Positions 55,610 through 64,000 of a DNA stretch of 64,000 bases are shown piece after piece. The stretch is taken from the NCBI RefSeq assembly GCF_001051235.1, contig NZ_CBTJ020000027.1, positions 142,353-206,352 on the forward strand, written 5' to 3'. Positions within the stretch are counted from its first letter, which is position 1. Each line of letters opens with the position of its first letter. A program made the translations under genes and the position numbers. The notes beneath the pieces are model-generated. The model did no database searches, was not told the DNA's origin, and saw only the letters and a program-made list of their open reading frames with translations. This DNA comes from Candidatus Competibacter denitrificans Run_A_D11. GTDB lineage: Bacteria > Pseudomonadota > Gammaproteobacteria > Competibacterales > Competibacteraceae.

Positions 55610-55984
55610 TTAAAACTCCAAACCATTCTCGCGCGCGGCGTCGGCTAAAGCCTTAACCCGGCCATGATACATAAACCCCGAGCGGTCAAAGGCCACTTTA
55701 GCGATCCCAATCGCCTTGGCTTTTTCAGCAATCGCCTTACCCACTAGCTTGGCGGCGGCAATATTTCCCGTGCTCTTAAGCGTTTGACGCAAGGCTGGTT
55801 CCAAAGTGGACGCAGCAGCCAGCGTCTGGTCACCGCTCGGTGCCGGCAGGATAATCTGGGCATAGATATGGCTCGGGGTACGATAGACACAAAGCCGATG
55901 AACACCCAGCTCGCGGATTTTATGCCGAGCCCGTAACCCACGCCGCAGGCGCACGGTCTTTTTATCGGCAGCTTTCTTATCCAT
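55610..55984 (-). CDS. rplR: Ribosomal protein L18
   Basis: 124 residues, slightly longer than the E. coli 117 owing to an extended N-terminus ([10 protein letters not shown]). [15 protein letters not shown] and [20 protein letters not shown] identify L18, a 5S rRNA binder. Confidence 0.97.
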   Translation of the reverse strand: MDKKAADKKTVRLRRGLRARHKIRELGVHRLCVYRTPSHIYAQIILPAPSGDQTLAAASTLEPALRQTLKSTGNIAAAKLVGKAIAEKAKAIGIAKVAFDRSGFMYHGRVKALADAARENGLEF

Positions 55985-55993
55985 GGCGAATCC

Positions 55994-56566
55994 TTACTTC
56001 TTCTTGGCTTCTTTCAGAATGATGGTTTCATCGGCGTAACGCACACCCTTACCCTTATAAGGCTCAGGTGGCCGATAAGCGCGAATCTTGGCCGCCACTT
56101 CACCGACTTGCTGTTTATCGACCCCCTGGACGATGATCTCGGTCTGGGTAGGGGTCTGAATCGCGATGCCGTCCGGCACTTTAAATTCGACGGGATGAGA
56201 GAAACCAAGCGTCAAATTCAATACGTTGCCTTGAGCTTGGGCTTTGTAACCAACGCCCACCAACTGTAGCTTCCGCTGAAATCCTTGAGAAACGCCTTGC
56301 ACCATGTTGTTGAGCAGCGCTCGCATCGTGCCGGTCATCGCTCGATATTTAGCCTCGTTGGTCAAGTGGCGCGGGCTGAGCCGCAACTCGCCGCCTTCCT
56401 GCTGTACCTCCACCCAAGGATGGATATGCAGTTCAGCCGAACCATTTTTGCCCTTGAGGGCAACATGTTGGCCCTCAATCGTCACATTGACACCGGAGGG
56501 TAATGAGATAGGTTTCTTGCCGACCCGCGAGGTGCGGATTTTGGATTCCTTGATCACGGTTGCCAT
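55994..56566 (-). CDS. rplF: Ribosomal protein L6
   Basis: 190 residues, about a dozen more than E. coli L6 at the N-terminus ([12 protein letters not shown] before [11 protein letters not shown]). [19 protein letters not shown] and [17 protein letters not shown] are typical. A shorter start inside the extension has no obvious ATG. Confidence 0.97.
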   Translation of the reverse strand: MATVIKESKIRTSRVGKKPISLPSGVNVTIEGQHVALKGKNGSAELHIHPWVEVQQEGGELRLSPRHLTNEAKYRAMTGTMRALLNNMVQGVSQGFQRKLQLVGVGYKAQAQGNVLNLTLGFSHPVEFKVPDGIAIQTPTQTEIIVQGVDKQQVGEVAAKIRAYRPPEPYKGKGVRYADETIILKEAKKK

Positions 56567-56578
56567 GTAACTGCTCCC

Positions 56579-56977
56579 TTAAGCTACGACGCACAGGACT
56601 TCGCCACCATGCCCGGCCGCTCGAGCCGCCCGGTCGCTCATCAGCCCCTGGGGCGTCGATACGATAGCGATGCCCAAGCCATTCATCACCTTCGGCAGAT
56701 CATCCTTACCCCGAAATACTCGCCGACCAGGACGGCTGACTCGTTCAATCCGGTCGATCACTGGCTGACCCTCGAAATATTTCAGGGTCACCACCAGCGC
56801 CTTTTTACTGGGATCAGTTTGCACGACTGCGAAGTCACTGATATAGCCTTCATCGCGCAACACCTGCGCAATCGCCATCTTCAACTTGGAGGCAGGCATA
56901 CTGACCTGAGTCTTAGCCGCCGTTTGGGCATTGCGGATGCGCGTTAGCATATCCGCGATAGGGTCCGTCATACTCAT
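56579..56977 (-). CDS. rpsH: Ribosomal protein S8
   Basis: 132 residues. [18 protein letters not shown] at the start, and [10 protein letters not shown] and [20 protein letters not shown] later. In E. coli S8 represses the spc operon. About 100 bases without a gene lie upstream, before rpsN. Confidence 0.98.
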   Translation of the reverse strand: MSMTDPIADMLTRIRNAQTAAKTQVSMPASKLKMAIAQVLRDEGYISDFAVVQTDPSKKALVVTLKYFEGQPVIDRIERVSRPGRRVFRGKDDLPKVMNGLGIAIVSTPQGLMSDRAARAAGHGGEVLCVVA

Positions 56978-57079
56978 TTTTTCACATTACTCCGCGGGGT
57001 CAGTCTTGGGGCCACCGCTGGTGCGGGGCAAACCCTGAACTTAAGCGCTTAATTCAGCCCGCCTAGGGGCTAAGTGTCT

Positions 57080-57385
57080 TCACCAACTCGCCTTGCGCAG
57101 GCCGGGTATATCGCCACGCATCGCCGCTTCACGCAGCTTGTTACGGCCCAGGCCAAACTTGCGATAGAAACCGCGAGGCCGCCCCGTCAGGCGACACCGA
57201 TTTTTCAATCGACTCGGACTGGCATCACGCGGTAAAGCCTGCAATTGCCGCTGCGCTTCCCGCCGCTGCTCATCACTGTGATTGAGGTCCTGTATGACCT
57301 CCTTCAACGCAGTGCGCTTCGCGGCATACTGGGCCACGACACGCGCCCGCCGCACCTCGCGGTTGATCATGCTCAGTTTAGCCAC
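57080..57385 (-). CDS. rpsN: Ribosomal protein S14
   Basis: 101 residues from a GTG at 57385 ([19 protein letters not shown]); the open frame runs further upstream but overlaps rplE and is not S14-like. [18 protein letters not shown] and the end IPGLRKASW match E. coli S14. It is the form lacking the zinc CxxC pairs. Confidence 0.96.
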   Translation of the reverse strand: MAKLSMINREVRRARVVAQYAAKRTALKEVIQDLNHSDEQRREAQRQLQALPRDASPSRLKNRCRLTGRPRGFYRKFGLGRNKLREAAMRGDIPGLRKASW

Positions 57386-57395
57386 ATCCTGATCC

Positions 57396-57935
57396 TCAAT
57401 TCCGAAATGGAAAATTAAACGCAGCCAGCAACGCACGCCCTTCTTCATCGGTGCGGGCATTGGTGGTGATGGTGATATCCAGGCCACGGATGGTATCGAT
57501 TTTGTCGTAGTCGATTTCGGGAAAAATAATCTGTTCCCGCACGCCCAGGCTGTAATTGCCGCGACCGTCGAAAGCCCGCCCGCTGAAACCACGAAAATCA
57601 CGAATACGCGGGATCGCGATGTTGATCAGCCGATCCAAAAATTCATACATCCGCTCACGCCGCAGCGTCACCTTGCAGCCGATTGGCCAACCTTCGCGAA
57701 TCTTGAAGCCGGCAATCGACTTACGTGACAGCGTAACCACCGGCTTTTGGCCGGCAATCTGCGTCAGATTACTGACCGCATGCTCCATGATTTTCTTATC
57801 GGCGACCGCTTCACCGACACCCATATTCAGAGTGACCTTAGTGATACGCGGTACTTCCATGATATTGCGATAATTGAACTGTTCGCGCAGCTTGGGCGCC
57901 ACCGTTTCGCGATAATGCTGTTGCAGTCGGACCAT
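57396..57935 (-). CDS. rplE: Ribosomal protein L5
   Basis: 179 residues, exactly the E. coli length, from the ATG at 57935 with a GAGGGAG site; the frame is open to 57998 but overlaps rpl[20 protein letters not shown] and [20 protein letters not shown] identify L5, which holds 5S rRNA. Confidence 0.97.
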   Translation of the reverse strand: MVRLQQHYRETVAPKLREQFNYRNIMEVPRITKVTLNMGVGEAVADKKIMEHAVSNLTQIAGQKPVVTLSRKSIAGFKIREGWPIGCKVTLRRERMYEFLDRLINIAIPRIRDFRGFSGRAFDGRGNYSLGVREQIIFPEIDYDKIDTIRGLDITITTNARTDEEGRALLAAFNFPFRN

Positions 57936-57945
57936 GGTCGCTCCC

Positions 57946-58263
57946 TCAGGCATCGACAACTTCTTGATTGGACTTGAAGTAACGCACCTTCCGCCCATCC
58001 TCTAGCAACCGAAAACCAACCCGATCACCCTTATTGGTGGCGGGATTGAACAGCAGCACATTGGACAGGTGAAGCGCCGCTTCACGCTCGACGATGCCTC
58101 CTGCAACGCCACGGGCCGGATTGGGTTTAGTGTGGCGCTTGACCATATTGATGCCGGCGACAATAACGCGGTCACCCTCGATCATCCGTACCACCTTGCC
58201 GCGCCGACCTTTGTCTTTGCCAGCGATGACGATGACCTCATCGTCTTTTCTAATTCTACGCAT
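57946..58263 (-). CDS. rplX: Ribosomal protein L24
   Basis: 105 residues. [19 protein letters not shown] carries the KOW motif and [13 protein letters not shown] is a family block. L24 starts 50S assembly. Confidence 0.97.
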   Translation of the reverse strand: MRRIRKDDEVIVIAGKDKGRRGKVVRMIEGDRVIVAGINMVKRHTKPNPARGVAGGIVEREAALHLSNVLLFNPATNKGDRVGFRLLEDGRKVRYFKSNQEVVDA

Positions 58264-58281
58264 TACCGCCTTCCTCCCGTC

Positions 58282-58650
58282 TCACAAGACTTCTGGAGCC
58301 AGGGAAATGATTTTCATGAACCGCTCACCGCGTAACTCGCGGGTGACTGGCCCAAAGATACGAGTGCCGATTGGCTCCAACTTATTGTTGAGCAGCACCG
58401 CCGCATTGCCGTCGAAACGGATCAACGAACCATCTGGGCGCCGCACACCCTTGCGGGTTCGCACCACAACGGCATTGTAGACCTCGCCCTTGTTGACCTT
58501 ACCGCGTGGGATCGCATCCTTGATACTGACTTTAATGATATCGCCAATGTGCGCATAACGACGGTGGGAACCGCCGAGCACTTTGATGCACATCAGCCGG
58601 CGGGCGCCACTGTTATCGGCGACATCCAACATTGTTTGCATCTGAATCAT
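58282..58650 (-). CDS. rplN: Ribosomal protein L14
   Basis: 122 residues. [20 protein letters not shown] and the [13 protein letters not shown] end are diagnostic. First gene of the spc-type set, 70 bases after rpsQ. Confidence 0.98.
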   Translation of the reverse strand: MIQMQTMLDVADNSGARRLMCIKVLGGSHRRYAHIGDIIKVSIKDAIPRGKVNKGEVYNAVVVRTRKGVRRPDGSLIRFDGNAAVLLNNKLEPIGTRIFGPVTRELRGERFMKIISLAPEVL

Positions 58651-58720
58651 GGTTCATCATTCCGGTTACGGAGTTTGGAAATCGCCAAGGTTGCGGCGAT
58701 GGTACTGTCTGTTACGGTGA

Positions 58721-58984
58721 TCATTGGGCGCGCTCAACGATCCCAACCAAGGCCCAAGCCTTCGTTTTGGCCAGCGGCCGAGATTGCTTGATCGTCACCA
58801 AATCGCCCTCGCGACATTCGTTCTGCTCGTCATGCGCATGCAGCTTGGTGGTCCGCCGGATGTACTTACCGTAAACGGGGTGCTTGACGAGCCGCTCAAT
58901 CGCGACAGTAATGGTTTTATCCATCTTGTTGCTGGTCACGCGCCCCGTCAGGGTGCGTTCAGTCTGTCGAAGTTCAGTGCTCAT
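58721..58984 (-). CDS. rpsQ: Ribosomal protein S17
   Basis: 87 residues. [19 protein letters not shown] and [19 protein letters not shown] are S17 features. Its start overlaps the rpmC stop by four bases (ATGA), so the two are translationally coupled. Confidence 0.97.
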   Translation of the reverse strand: MSTELRQTERTLTGRVTSNKMDKTITVAIERLVKHPVYGKYIRRTTKLHAHDEQNECREGDLVTIKQSRPLAKTKAWALVGIVERAQ

Positions 58985-59178
58985 GCCTTGCCCACCTTTT
59001 CACCCATCACCATTTTGACCCGGGCGATGTTACGCCGTGCCTGCCGGAACAGGTGGGGCTTGCTGGTTTGGCCCGTCGCCCGTTGCATCCGCAGATTGAA
59101 TTGCTCACGCAACAACGCCAGCAGCTCTTGCTGAAGCTCATCTCGGTTTTTCTTTCGTAGCTCGGTCGTATTCATCAC
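58981..59178 (-). CDS. rpmC: Ribosomal protein L29
   Basis: 65 residues, short helical hairpin protein: [20 protein letters not shown] then [10 protein letters not shown]. Start and stop overlap rplP and rpsQ by four bases each (ATGA). Confidence 0.97.
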   Translation of the reverse strand: MMNTTELRKKNRDELQQELLALLREQFNLRMQRATGQTSKPHLFRQARRNIARVKMVMGEKVGKA

Positions 59179-59588
59179 ATCACCGTCCGGGTCACAAAAA
59201 TCGTTTGCACCGGCAGTTTAGCCGCCGCTAAGCGAAAGGCTTCGCGGGCAATCGCTTCGGTTACCCCTTCCACTTCATACAGCACGCGACCCGGCTTGAC
59301 CTTGGCAACCCAGAACTCGACGCCACCCTTACCACTGCCCATCCGCACTTCCAACGGCTTCTTGGTAATCGGCTTATCGGGAAAAATGCGAATCCACACC
59401 TTGCCACCACGTTTGATGTAGCGATTAATGGCACGCCGCGCCGCTTCAATCTGGCGAGCGGTCAACATCCCACGAGTGGTGCACTTTAACCCGTACTCGC
59501 CGAAACTCACCCAGGTGCCGCTGGTGGCGACGCCGGTATTGCGCCCCTTTTGCTGCTTGCGGAATTTCGTTCTTTTCGGCTGTAACAT
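59175..59588 (-). CDS. rplP: Ribosomal protein L16
   Basis: 137 residues. [20 protein letters not shown], the [20 protein letters not shown] block and RVLYEVEGV identify L16, which lies near the peptidyl transferase centre. A 65-base gap separates it from rpsC. Confidence 0.98.
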   Translation of the reverse strand: MLQPKRTKFRKQQKGRNTGVATSGTWVSFGEYGLKCTTRGMLTARQIEAARRAINRYIKRGGKVWIRIFPDKPITKKPLEVRMGSGKGGVEFWVAKVKPGRVLYEVEGVTEAIAREAFRLAAAKLPVQTIFVTRTVM

Positions 59589-59653
59589 AATCCGTCTCGT
59601 CTATAAACGAAGGAACTCCGCGTCGTTCGGCGCGGAGTTCCATAATCATCCGA

Positions 59654-60337
59654 TCAACCAGCGGCCGCCTTTTCGGGCTTCGCTTCACCTGGACGGTCGA
59701 AACCGAAGACTTCGCCCCGGAAAATCCAGACTTTGATCCCGATCACGCCATACGTCGTTTGGGCCTCGGCAAGACCGTAGTCGATATTGGCGCGCAGCGT
59801 ATGCAAAGGCACTCGACCTTCGCGCGTCCATTCGGTTCGTGCGATCTCGGCGCCATTCAAGCGGCCAGAAACTTGTATTTTAATCCCCAAAGCGCCCAAG
59901 CGCATAGCATTGGTCACTGAGCGCTTCATAGCTCGGCGGAACATGATACGCCGCTCCAATTGTTGGGCAACACCTTCCGCCACCAATTGCGCATCCAGTT
60001 CAGGCTTGCGAATTTCCTCGATATTAAGCTGTAAATCTTTGATATCAAGGCCCATCATGCGAGCGACTTCCCTGCGCAGCGCTTCAATGTCTTCGCCTTT
60101 CTTACCAATCACCACACCGGGTCGAGCCGTGTGGATCGTGATACGCGCCAAGCGGGCCGGCCGCTCAATTTGAATCCGGCTGACTGAGGCGTTGGCCAGT
60201 TTCTTTTTGAGATACTGGCGAACCTTCAGATCGGTTTCCAACAGATCGGGAAAATTCCTGCTGTTGGCATACCACTTGGAGGTCCAATCGGACGCGATCC
60301 CCAACCGGATACCTGTCGGGTTAACTTTCTGGCCCAT
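59654..60337 (-). CDS. rpsC: Ribosomal protein S3
   Basis: 227 residues. [20 protein letters not shown], the KH-type [20 protein letters not shown] and [19 protein letters not shown] are diagnostic for S3 at the mRNA entry. Confidence 0.98.
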   Translation of the reverse strand: MGQKVNPTGIRLGIASDWTSKWYANSRNFPDLLETDLKVRQYLKKKLANASVSRIQIERPARLARITIHTARPGVVIGKKGEDIEALRREVARMMGLDIKDLQLNIEEIRKPELDAQLVAEGVAQQLERRIMFRRAMKRSVTNAMRLGALGIKIQVSGRLNGAEIARTEWTREGRVPLHTLRANIDYGLAEAQTTYGVIGIKVWIFRGEVFGFDRPGEAKPEKAAAG

Positions 60338-60356
60338 TCTCGTTCTGACTCCTGAT

Positions 60357-60686
60357 TTATTCGGCGACGGTCACGGTAATGTGGCTGGTGCGCTTGACGA
60401 TACGATTGCCGCGCCCTTTGGCACGAGCGTGCATCCGTTTCAGCACCGGGCCTCCATCCACTTGAATGATGGCTACTTTAAGCTCATCGATATCGGCGCC
60501 CTCATTATGCTCAGCGTTCGCAATCGCCGATTCAAGAACGCTCTTGATCAGTTGGGCTGCTTTCTTATTGCTGAACTTCAGAAGTTGCAGCGCCCGTTCC
60601 ACCGGTAGGCTGCGCACCTGATCGGCGACTAGCCGAGCTTTCTGAGGCGAAATGCGGGCATGTTTCATGACAGCGACAGCTTGCAT
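60357..60686 (-). CDS. rplV: Ribosomal protein L22
   Basis: 109 residues. [20 protein letters not shown] at the start and the tunnel loop [20 protein letters not shown] mark L22. Confidence 0.98.
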   Translation of the reverse strand: MQAVAVMKHARISPQKARLVADQVRSLPVERALQLLKFSNKKAAQLIKSVLESAIANAEHNEGADIDELKVAIIQVDGGPVLKRMHARAKGRGNRIVKRTSHITVTVAE

Positions 60687-60700
60687 TGGAACGCCTCTCC

Positions 60701-60973
60701 CTATTTCGATTTTTTATCGGCGGCATGGCCGCGATAGGTTCGGGTGGCGGCAAACTCGCCTAACTTATGGCCCACCATATTTTCGGTCACCAAAATCGGT
60801 ACATGTTGCCGGCCATTGTGGATTGCCATCGTCAAACCCACCATATCCGGCAAAATCATCGAGCGTCGCGACCATGTTTTGATCGGCCGCTTTACGTTGG
60901 TCGCTATCGCCTGCTCCACCTTCTTCACTAGATGGAGATCGACAAACGGCCCTTTTTTAATCGAGCGTGGCAC
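60701..60973 (-). CDS. rpsS: Ribosomal protein S19
   Basis: 90 residues. [20 protein letters not shown] and [20 protein letters not shown] are S19 hallmarks. Confidence 0.98.
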   Translation of the reverse strand: MPRSIKKGPFVDLHLVKKVEQAIATNVKRPIKTWSRRSMILPDMVGLTMAIHNGRQHVPILVTENMVGHKLGEFAATRTYRGHAADKKSK

Positions 60974-61049
60974 GTTATTTATCCTCTCGGTTGGCTCGCC
61001 CGCACTTTAGCGAGGCGACCGATCACCCCGGTAAGGGCAACTGTCTGCA

Positions 61050-61877
61050 TCATTTCGCTTTACGCCGGCGCACGATCAACTTATCGGTGCGCTTATTGGA
61101 GCGAGTCTTATGGCCCTTGGTGGGCAACCCCCACGGCGATACCGGATGACGACCACCCGATGTCCGGCCTTCGCCACCACCATGGGGATGATCCACCGGG
61201 TTCATGGCCACCCCGCGCACGGTCGGCCGGACACCCCGCCAGCGCTTGGCACCGGCTTTACCGAGTGAGCGCAAGTTATGCTCCTCGTTGCCGACCTCGC
61301 CAATGGTCGCCTTGCAATCGACATGCACCCGACGGATTTCACCGGAACGCAAACGCAATGTGGCATAGCTGCCTTCGCGGGCCACCAGTTGCACGGAAGC
61401 GCCGGCGCTACGGGCGATCTGCGCGCCTTTACCTGGCCTAAACTCCACGCAATGCACCTGGCTACCGACCGGAACGCTACGCAATGGCAGCGTGTTGCCC
61501 GGCTTGATCGGCGCAGCGGGACCCGACATTAACAGCGCACCCACCTCTACACCGCGCGGGGCGATGATATAGCGACGTTCGCCGTCGGCGTACAGCAGCA
61601 AAGCGATATGGGCGCTGCGATTCGGGTCGTATTCCAGACGCTCGACCTTGGCCGGAATACCGTCCTTATCACGCTTAAAATCAACCAAGCGGTAATGCTG
61701 TTTATGGCCACCACCCTGATGCCGGGTCGTGATGCGGCCCAAGTTGTTGCGGCCACCATTATGCGTCTGTTTTTCAAGCAAGGGCGCGTGCGGCCGGCCT
61801 TTGTGCAAGCCCGGACTAACGACCTTGACCACGAAACGCCGGCCGGGCGAAGTCGGTTTGGTCTTGACAATCGGCAT
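61050..61877 (-). CDS. rplB: Ribosomal protein L2
   Basis: 275 residues. [39 protein letters not shown] and the conserved [18 protein letters not shown] identify L2, essential for the peptidyl transferase centre. Confidence 0.99.
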   Translation of the reverse strand: MPIVKTKPTSPGRRFVVKVVSPGLHKGRPHAPLLEKQTHNGGRNNLGRITTRHQGGGHKQHYRLVDFKRDKDGIPAKVERLEYDPNRSAHIALLLYADGERRYIIAPRGVEVGALLMSGPAAPIKPGNTLPLRSVPVGSQVHCVEFRPGKGAQIARSAGASVQLVAREGSYATLRLRSGEIRRVHVDCKATIGEVGNEEHNLRSLGKAGAKRWRGVRPTVRGVAMNPVDHPHGGGEGRTSGGRHPVSPWGLPTKGHKTRSNKRTDKLIVRRRKAK

Positions 61878-61921
61878 GGAGATTTACCTTAGTTTCCGCG
61901 TGACAGAGTGATGGACATACC

Positions 61922-62218
61922 CTACTCCGCCACCAAAAAATCAATTTCATGGCCGGCTTCCAGCGAGACGTAGGCTTTCTTCCAGCCTGAACGTCGCCCG
62001 AAACGCCCACCGAAACGCTTGTTCTTGCCCTTGACGTTGAGCACCGTAACGCCCTTAACCTTCACGTTGAACAGCGACTCAACAGCGCCCTTGATCTCCG
62101 GCTTCGTGGCGTCATCCCGCACTCTAAACACGACTTGGTTAGCACTTTCGGCAACTCGGCTCGCCTTCTCGGAAACATGGGGAGCCAAGAGAATTTGCAG
62201 TAACCGTTCTTGACTCAT
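61922..62218 (-). CDS. rplW: Ribosomal protein L23
   Basis: 98 residues from an ATG overlapping the rplD stop (ATGA); a GTG nine bases upstream is the alternative. [20 protein letters not shown] and [20 protein letters not shown] are L23 features. It docks trigger factor and SRP at the tunnel exit. Confidence 0.97.
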   Translation of the reverse strand: MSQERLLQILLAPHVSEKASRVAESANQVVFRVRDDATKPEIKGAVESLFNVKVKGVTVLNVKGKNKRFGGRFGRRSGWKKAYVSLEAGHEIDFLVAE

Positions 62219-62841
62219 GCTAACCACTCCCCGACACGCTGCGCCGCACCAACCGTCATCACCACTCTATCGGACCCAACCAAACTCACCGGATCTAACC
62301 CCACCGTATCGACCACGGCCACATTGCGCAGGTTACGGGCAGACAGGTAAAGATTAACATCCACCTCGTCGCTCACCAGCAAAACGCGGTTTTGTTCAGC
62401 CAAGCCCAAAGCGGTCAGCCAGGCGATCATCTGCTTGGTTTTCGCTTCAGCCATGTCCAGCGCATCAACAACCAGCAACCGATCCTGGCGCAATAGTTCA
62501 GAGAAAATGCTCCGCATGGCAGCACGATACATTTTCTTGTTCAGCTTTTGCGAATGATCCTGCGGCCGGGCTGCGAAAGTGACACCGCCACCACGCCATA
62601 GAGGACTACGACTGCTGCCTGCCCGAGCACGGCCTGTGCCCTTCTGCCGAAAAGGTTTAGCGCCACCGCCGCTGACCTCGGAGCGAGTTTTTTGGGCGCG
62701 TGTACCGGCACGACCACCCGCCAGATAAGCGACCACCGCTTGGTGGACCAAGCCTTCGTTAAACGGCCGAGTAAACGTTTCATCCGCCAGAGTAAGCTGG
62801 CCAGAAACTGCACCGCTTGCGTTTTTAATCTGAAGTTCCAT
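62215..62841 (-). CDS. rplD: Ribosomal protein L4
   Basis: 208 residues. [40 protein letters not shown] and the rest fit L4, which in E. coli also represses the S10 operon. Coupled to rplW by ATGA. Confidence 0.98.
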   Translation of the reverse strand: MELQIKNASGAVSGQLTLADETFTRPFNEGLVHQAVVAYLAGGRAGTRAQKTRSEVSGGGAKPFRQKGTGRARAGSSRSPLWRGGGVTFAARPQDHSQKLNKKMYRAAMRSIFSELLRQDRLLVVDALDMAEAKTKQMIAWLTALGLAEQNRVLLVSDEVDVNLYLSARNLRNVAVVDTVGLDPVSLVGSDRVVMTVGAAQRVGEWLA

Positions 62842-62850
62842 GGTGTTTCC

Positions 62851-63495
62851 TCAGCGGCGCACTTTGACAGCGGGCCTGATCAGCACATCGCCGCCTTTCG
62901 CACCCGGTACCGCGCCCTTGATCGCCAGCAAGTTGCGCTCAACATCGACTCGAATTACTTCCAGGTTTTGTACACAACGCTGAGCGGCGCCGAGATGACC
63001 CGACATTTTCTTGCCCTTGAACACTCGACCAGGACTTTGGTTCTGACCAATGGAACCGGGGGCACGGTGGGACAGTGAATTACCGTGTGTTGCGCGCTGA
63101 CTGCGAAAATGATGGCGCTTAATGGCTCCGGCGAAGCCCTTGCCAATCGTGGTGCCGGTCACATCGACCTTTTGTCCGGTTTGGAACACATCCACCTTTA
63201 ATTCGGCGCCAACGGCGATCTCAGCACCTTCATCACCGTTCAGGCGGAACTCCCATAGGCCACGACCTGGCGCAACCCCAGCTTTAGCGAAATGACCGAC
63301 CATCGGTTTAGTCACTCGGCTGGGTCGGCGACTGCCAACTGTAACCTGCAAGGCACGGTAGCCATCGGTCTGTTCCGTCTTAACCTGAGTGACGCGGTTA
63401 GGCTCCACTTCGATCAAGGTTACAGGTATCGAGACGCCGTCCTCCGTGAACACGCGAGTCATCCCGGCCTTGCGGCCGACGAGTCCTATTGCCAT
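62851..63495 (-). CDS. rplC: Ribosomal protein L3
   Basis: 214 residues. [40 protein letters not shown] and [19 protein letters not shown] are L3 signatures. Nine bases before rplD. Confidence 0.98.
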   Translation of the reverse strand: MAIGLVGRKAGMTRVFTEDGVSIPVTLIEVEPNRVTQVKTEQTDGYRALQVTVGSRRPSRVTKPMVGHFAKAGVAPGRGLWEFRLNGDEGAEIAVGAELKVDVFQTGQKVDVTGTTIGKGFAGAIKRHHFRSQRATHGNSLSHRAPGSIGQNQSPGRVFKGKKMSGHLGAAQRCVQNLEVIRVDVERNLLAIKGAVPGAKGGDVLIRPAVKVRR

Positions 63496-63587
63496 TTTTT
63501 TCTCAACCTCTTTTTATCGGCGGCTGCGGGCCAGAGGAAGGGAAGGCGCCCTTCATGGCCGGATTGCATACCCCTAAATTCAATCAA

Positions 63588-63899
63588 TCAATTCAGTTTG
63601 ATCTGCACATCCACGCCAGCGGCGAGATCAAGCCTCATCAGCGCATCGACCGTCTTATCTGTGGGATCGACGATATCCATCAATCGCTTGTGAGTACGCA
63701 ATTCGTACTGATCACGAGCATCCTTATTGACGTGTGGCGAAATCAGCACCGTAAACCGTTCCATTTTGGTCGGTAAGGGGATTGGACCACGCACTTGAGC
63801 GCCGGTGCGCTTGGCGGTTTCGACAATCTCCCGCGCCGATTGGTCGATCAAGCGGTGATCGAACGCTTTAAGGCGGATGCGAATACGCTGGTTAGTCAT
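63588..63899 (-). CDS. rpsJ: Ribosomal protein S10
   Basis: 103 residues. [20 protein letters not shown] and [20 protein letters not shown] identify S10 (NusE), also part of the antitermination complex. First ribosomal gene after tuf; the gap is only six bases. Confidence 0.98.
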   Translation of the reverse strand: MTNQRIRIRLKAFDHRLIDQSAREIVETAKRTGAQVRGPIPLPTKMERFTVLISPHVNKDARDQYELRTHKRLMDIVDPTDKTVDALMRLDLAAGVDVQIKLN

Positions 63900-63905
63900 G
63901 GCCGC

Positions 63906-64000
63906 TCACTCAATAATTTTAGCGACGACGCCGGCGCCGACGGTGCGACCACCCTCACGGATGGCGAAGCGCAGGCCCTCATCCATGGCAATGGGCGCAA
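63906..64000 (-). CDS. tuf: Elongation factor Tu, 3' end only
   Basis: The last 30 codons of EF-Tu: [20 protein letters not shown] then AGVVAKIIE and a TGA stop at 63906-63908. The rest lies beyond the window edge. EF-Tu directly before rpsJ is the standard str/S10 junction of gammaproteobacteria. Confidence 0.96.

Noticed and set aside
57386..57601. Longer rpsN reading frame
   Set aside because: The upstream part overlaps rplE and is not S14-like; the GTG at 57385 gives the exact family length.

Overview
The window looks like chromosomal DNA of a GC-rich gammaproteobacterium. The case rests on a complete S10-spc-alpha ribosomal block in E. coli order, E. coli-type S14 (no zinc cysteines), a split class II ribonucleotide reductase of the Pseudomonas NrdJa/NrdJb kind, an S-adenosylhomocysteine riboswitch between metK and ahcY, and tpm, galE, FadM-like and MetF-like genes. 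The species cannot be fixed from sequence alone. A Competibacter/Chromatiales-like lineage is a guess. I see no tRNA, rRNA, insertion sequence, phage or CRISPR array.

Layout. (1) 1-5.1 kb: tpm (cut by the window edge) and a phosphopantetheinyl transferase on the minus strand, a FadM-like thioesterase on plus, then galE, a membrane coiled-coil protein and a tail-anchored receiver protein on minus. (2) 5.6-12.8 kb: a plus-strand run that starts with a copper P-type ATPase, passes through two small membrane proteins joined by ATGA overlaps, and ends with two membrane histidine kinases and one FixJ-type regulator. (3) 13-16.3 kb: pta, converging on a PmtA-like methyltransferase, then a small duplicated-repeat protein. 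(4) 16.5-19.9 kb: PepSY - cytochrome b561 - PepSY - OmpR regulator - histidine kinase. (5) 19.9-32.1 kb: a seven-gene minus-strand locus built around SrfB (actin/Hsp70-fold ATPase) and SrfC (P-loop GTPase), with two membrane proteins, a TAXI binding protein, a small secreted protein and an ExeA-type ATPase fused to FHA domains. This is the least understood and most interesting part. (6) 32.3-38.2 kb: a BarA-type hybrid kinase coupled to a PotD-like lipoprotein, then DUF554 and TSUP membrane proteins. (7) 38.4-43.3 kb: an NDUFA9-like oxidoreductase and the methyl cycle (metK, SAH riboswitch, ahcY, metF). (8) 43.4-49.7 kb: two FlgO-type/unknown lipoproteins, NrdR boxes, nrdJa, nrdJb, a quinone oxidoreductase and a 57-codon ORF. 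(9) 49.8-64 kb: rplQ back to the 3' end of tuf.

How the genes work together. The methyl-cycle genes form one logical unit: SAM is made by MetK, used, and the resulting SAH is sensed by the riboswitch that drives AhcY, while MetF supplies methyl groups. The nrdJ genes are probably repressed by NrdR through a pair of boxes three helical turns apart. The window is rich in signalling: five histidine kinases or hybrids/regulator sets are placed next to possible inputs (copper export, PepSY/cytochrome b, a polyamine-type binding lipoprotein). The Srf-like locus combines nucleotide-driven cytoskeleton-like and GTPase proteins with membrane and phosphopeptide-reading parts, which suggests an envelope-associated machine of unknown purpose.
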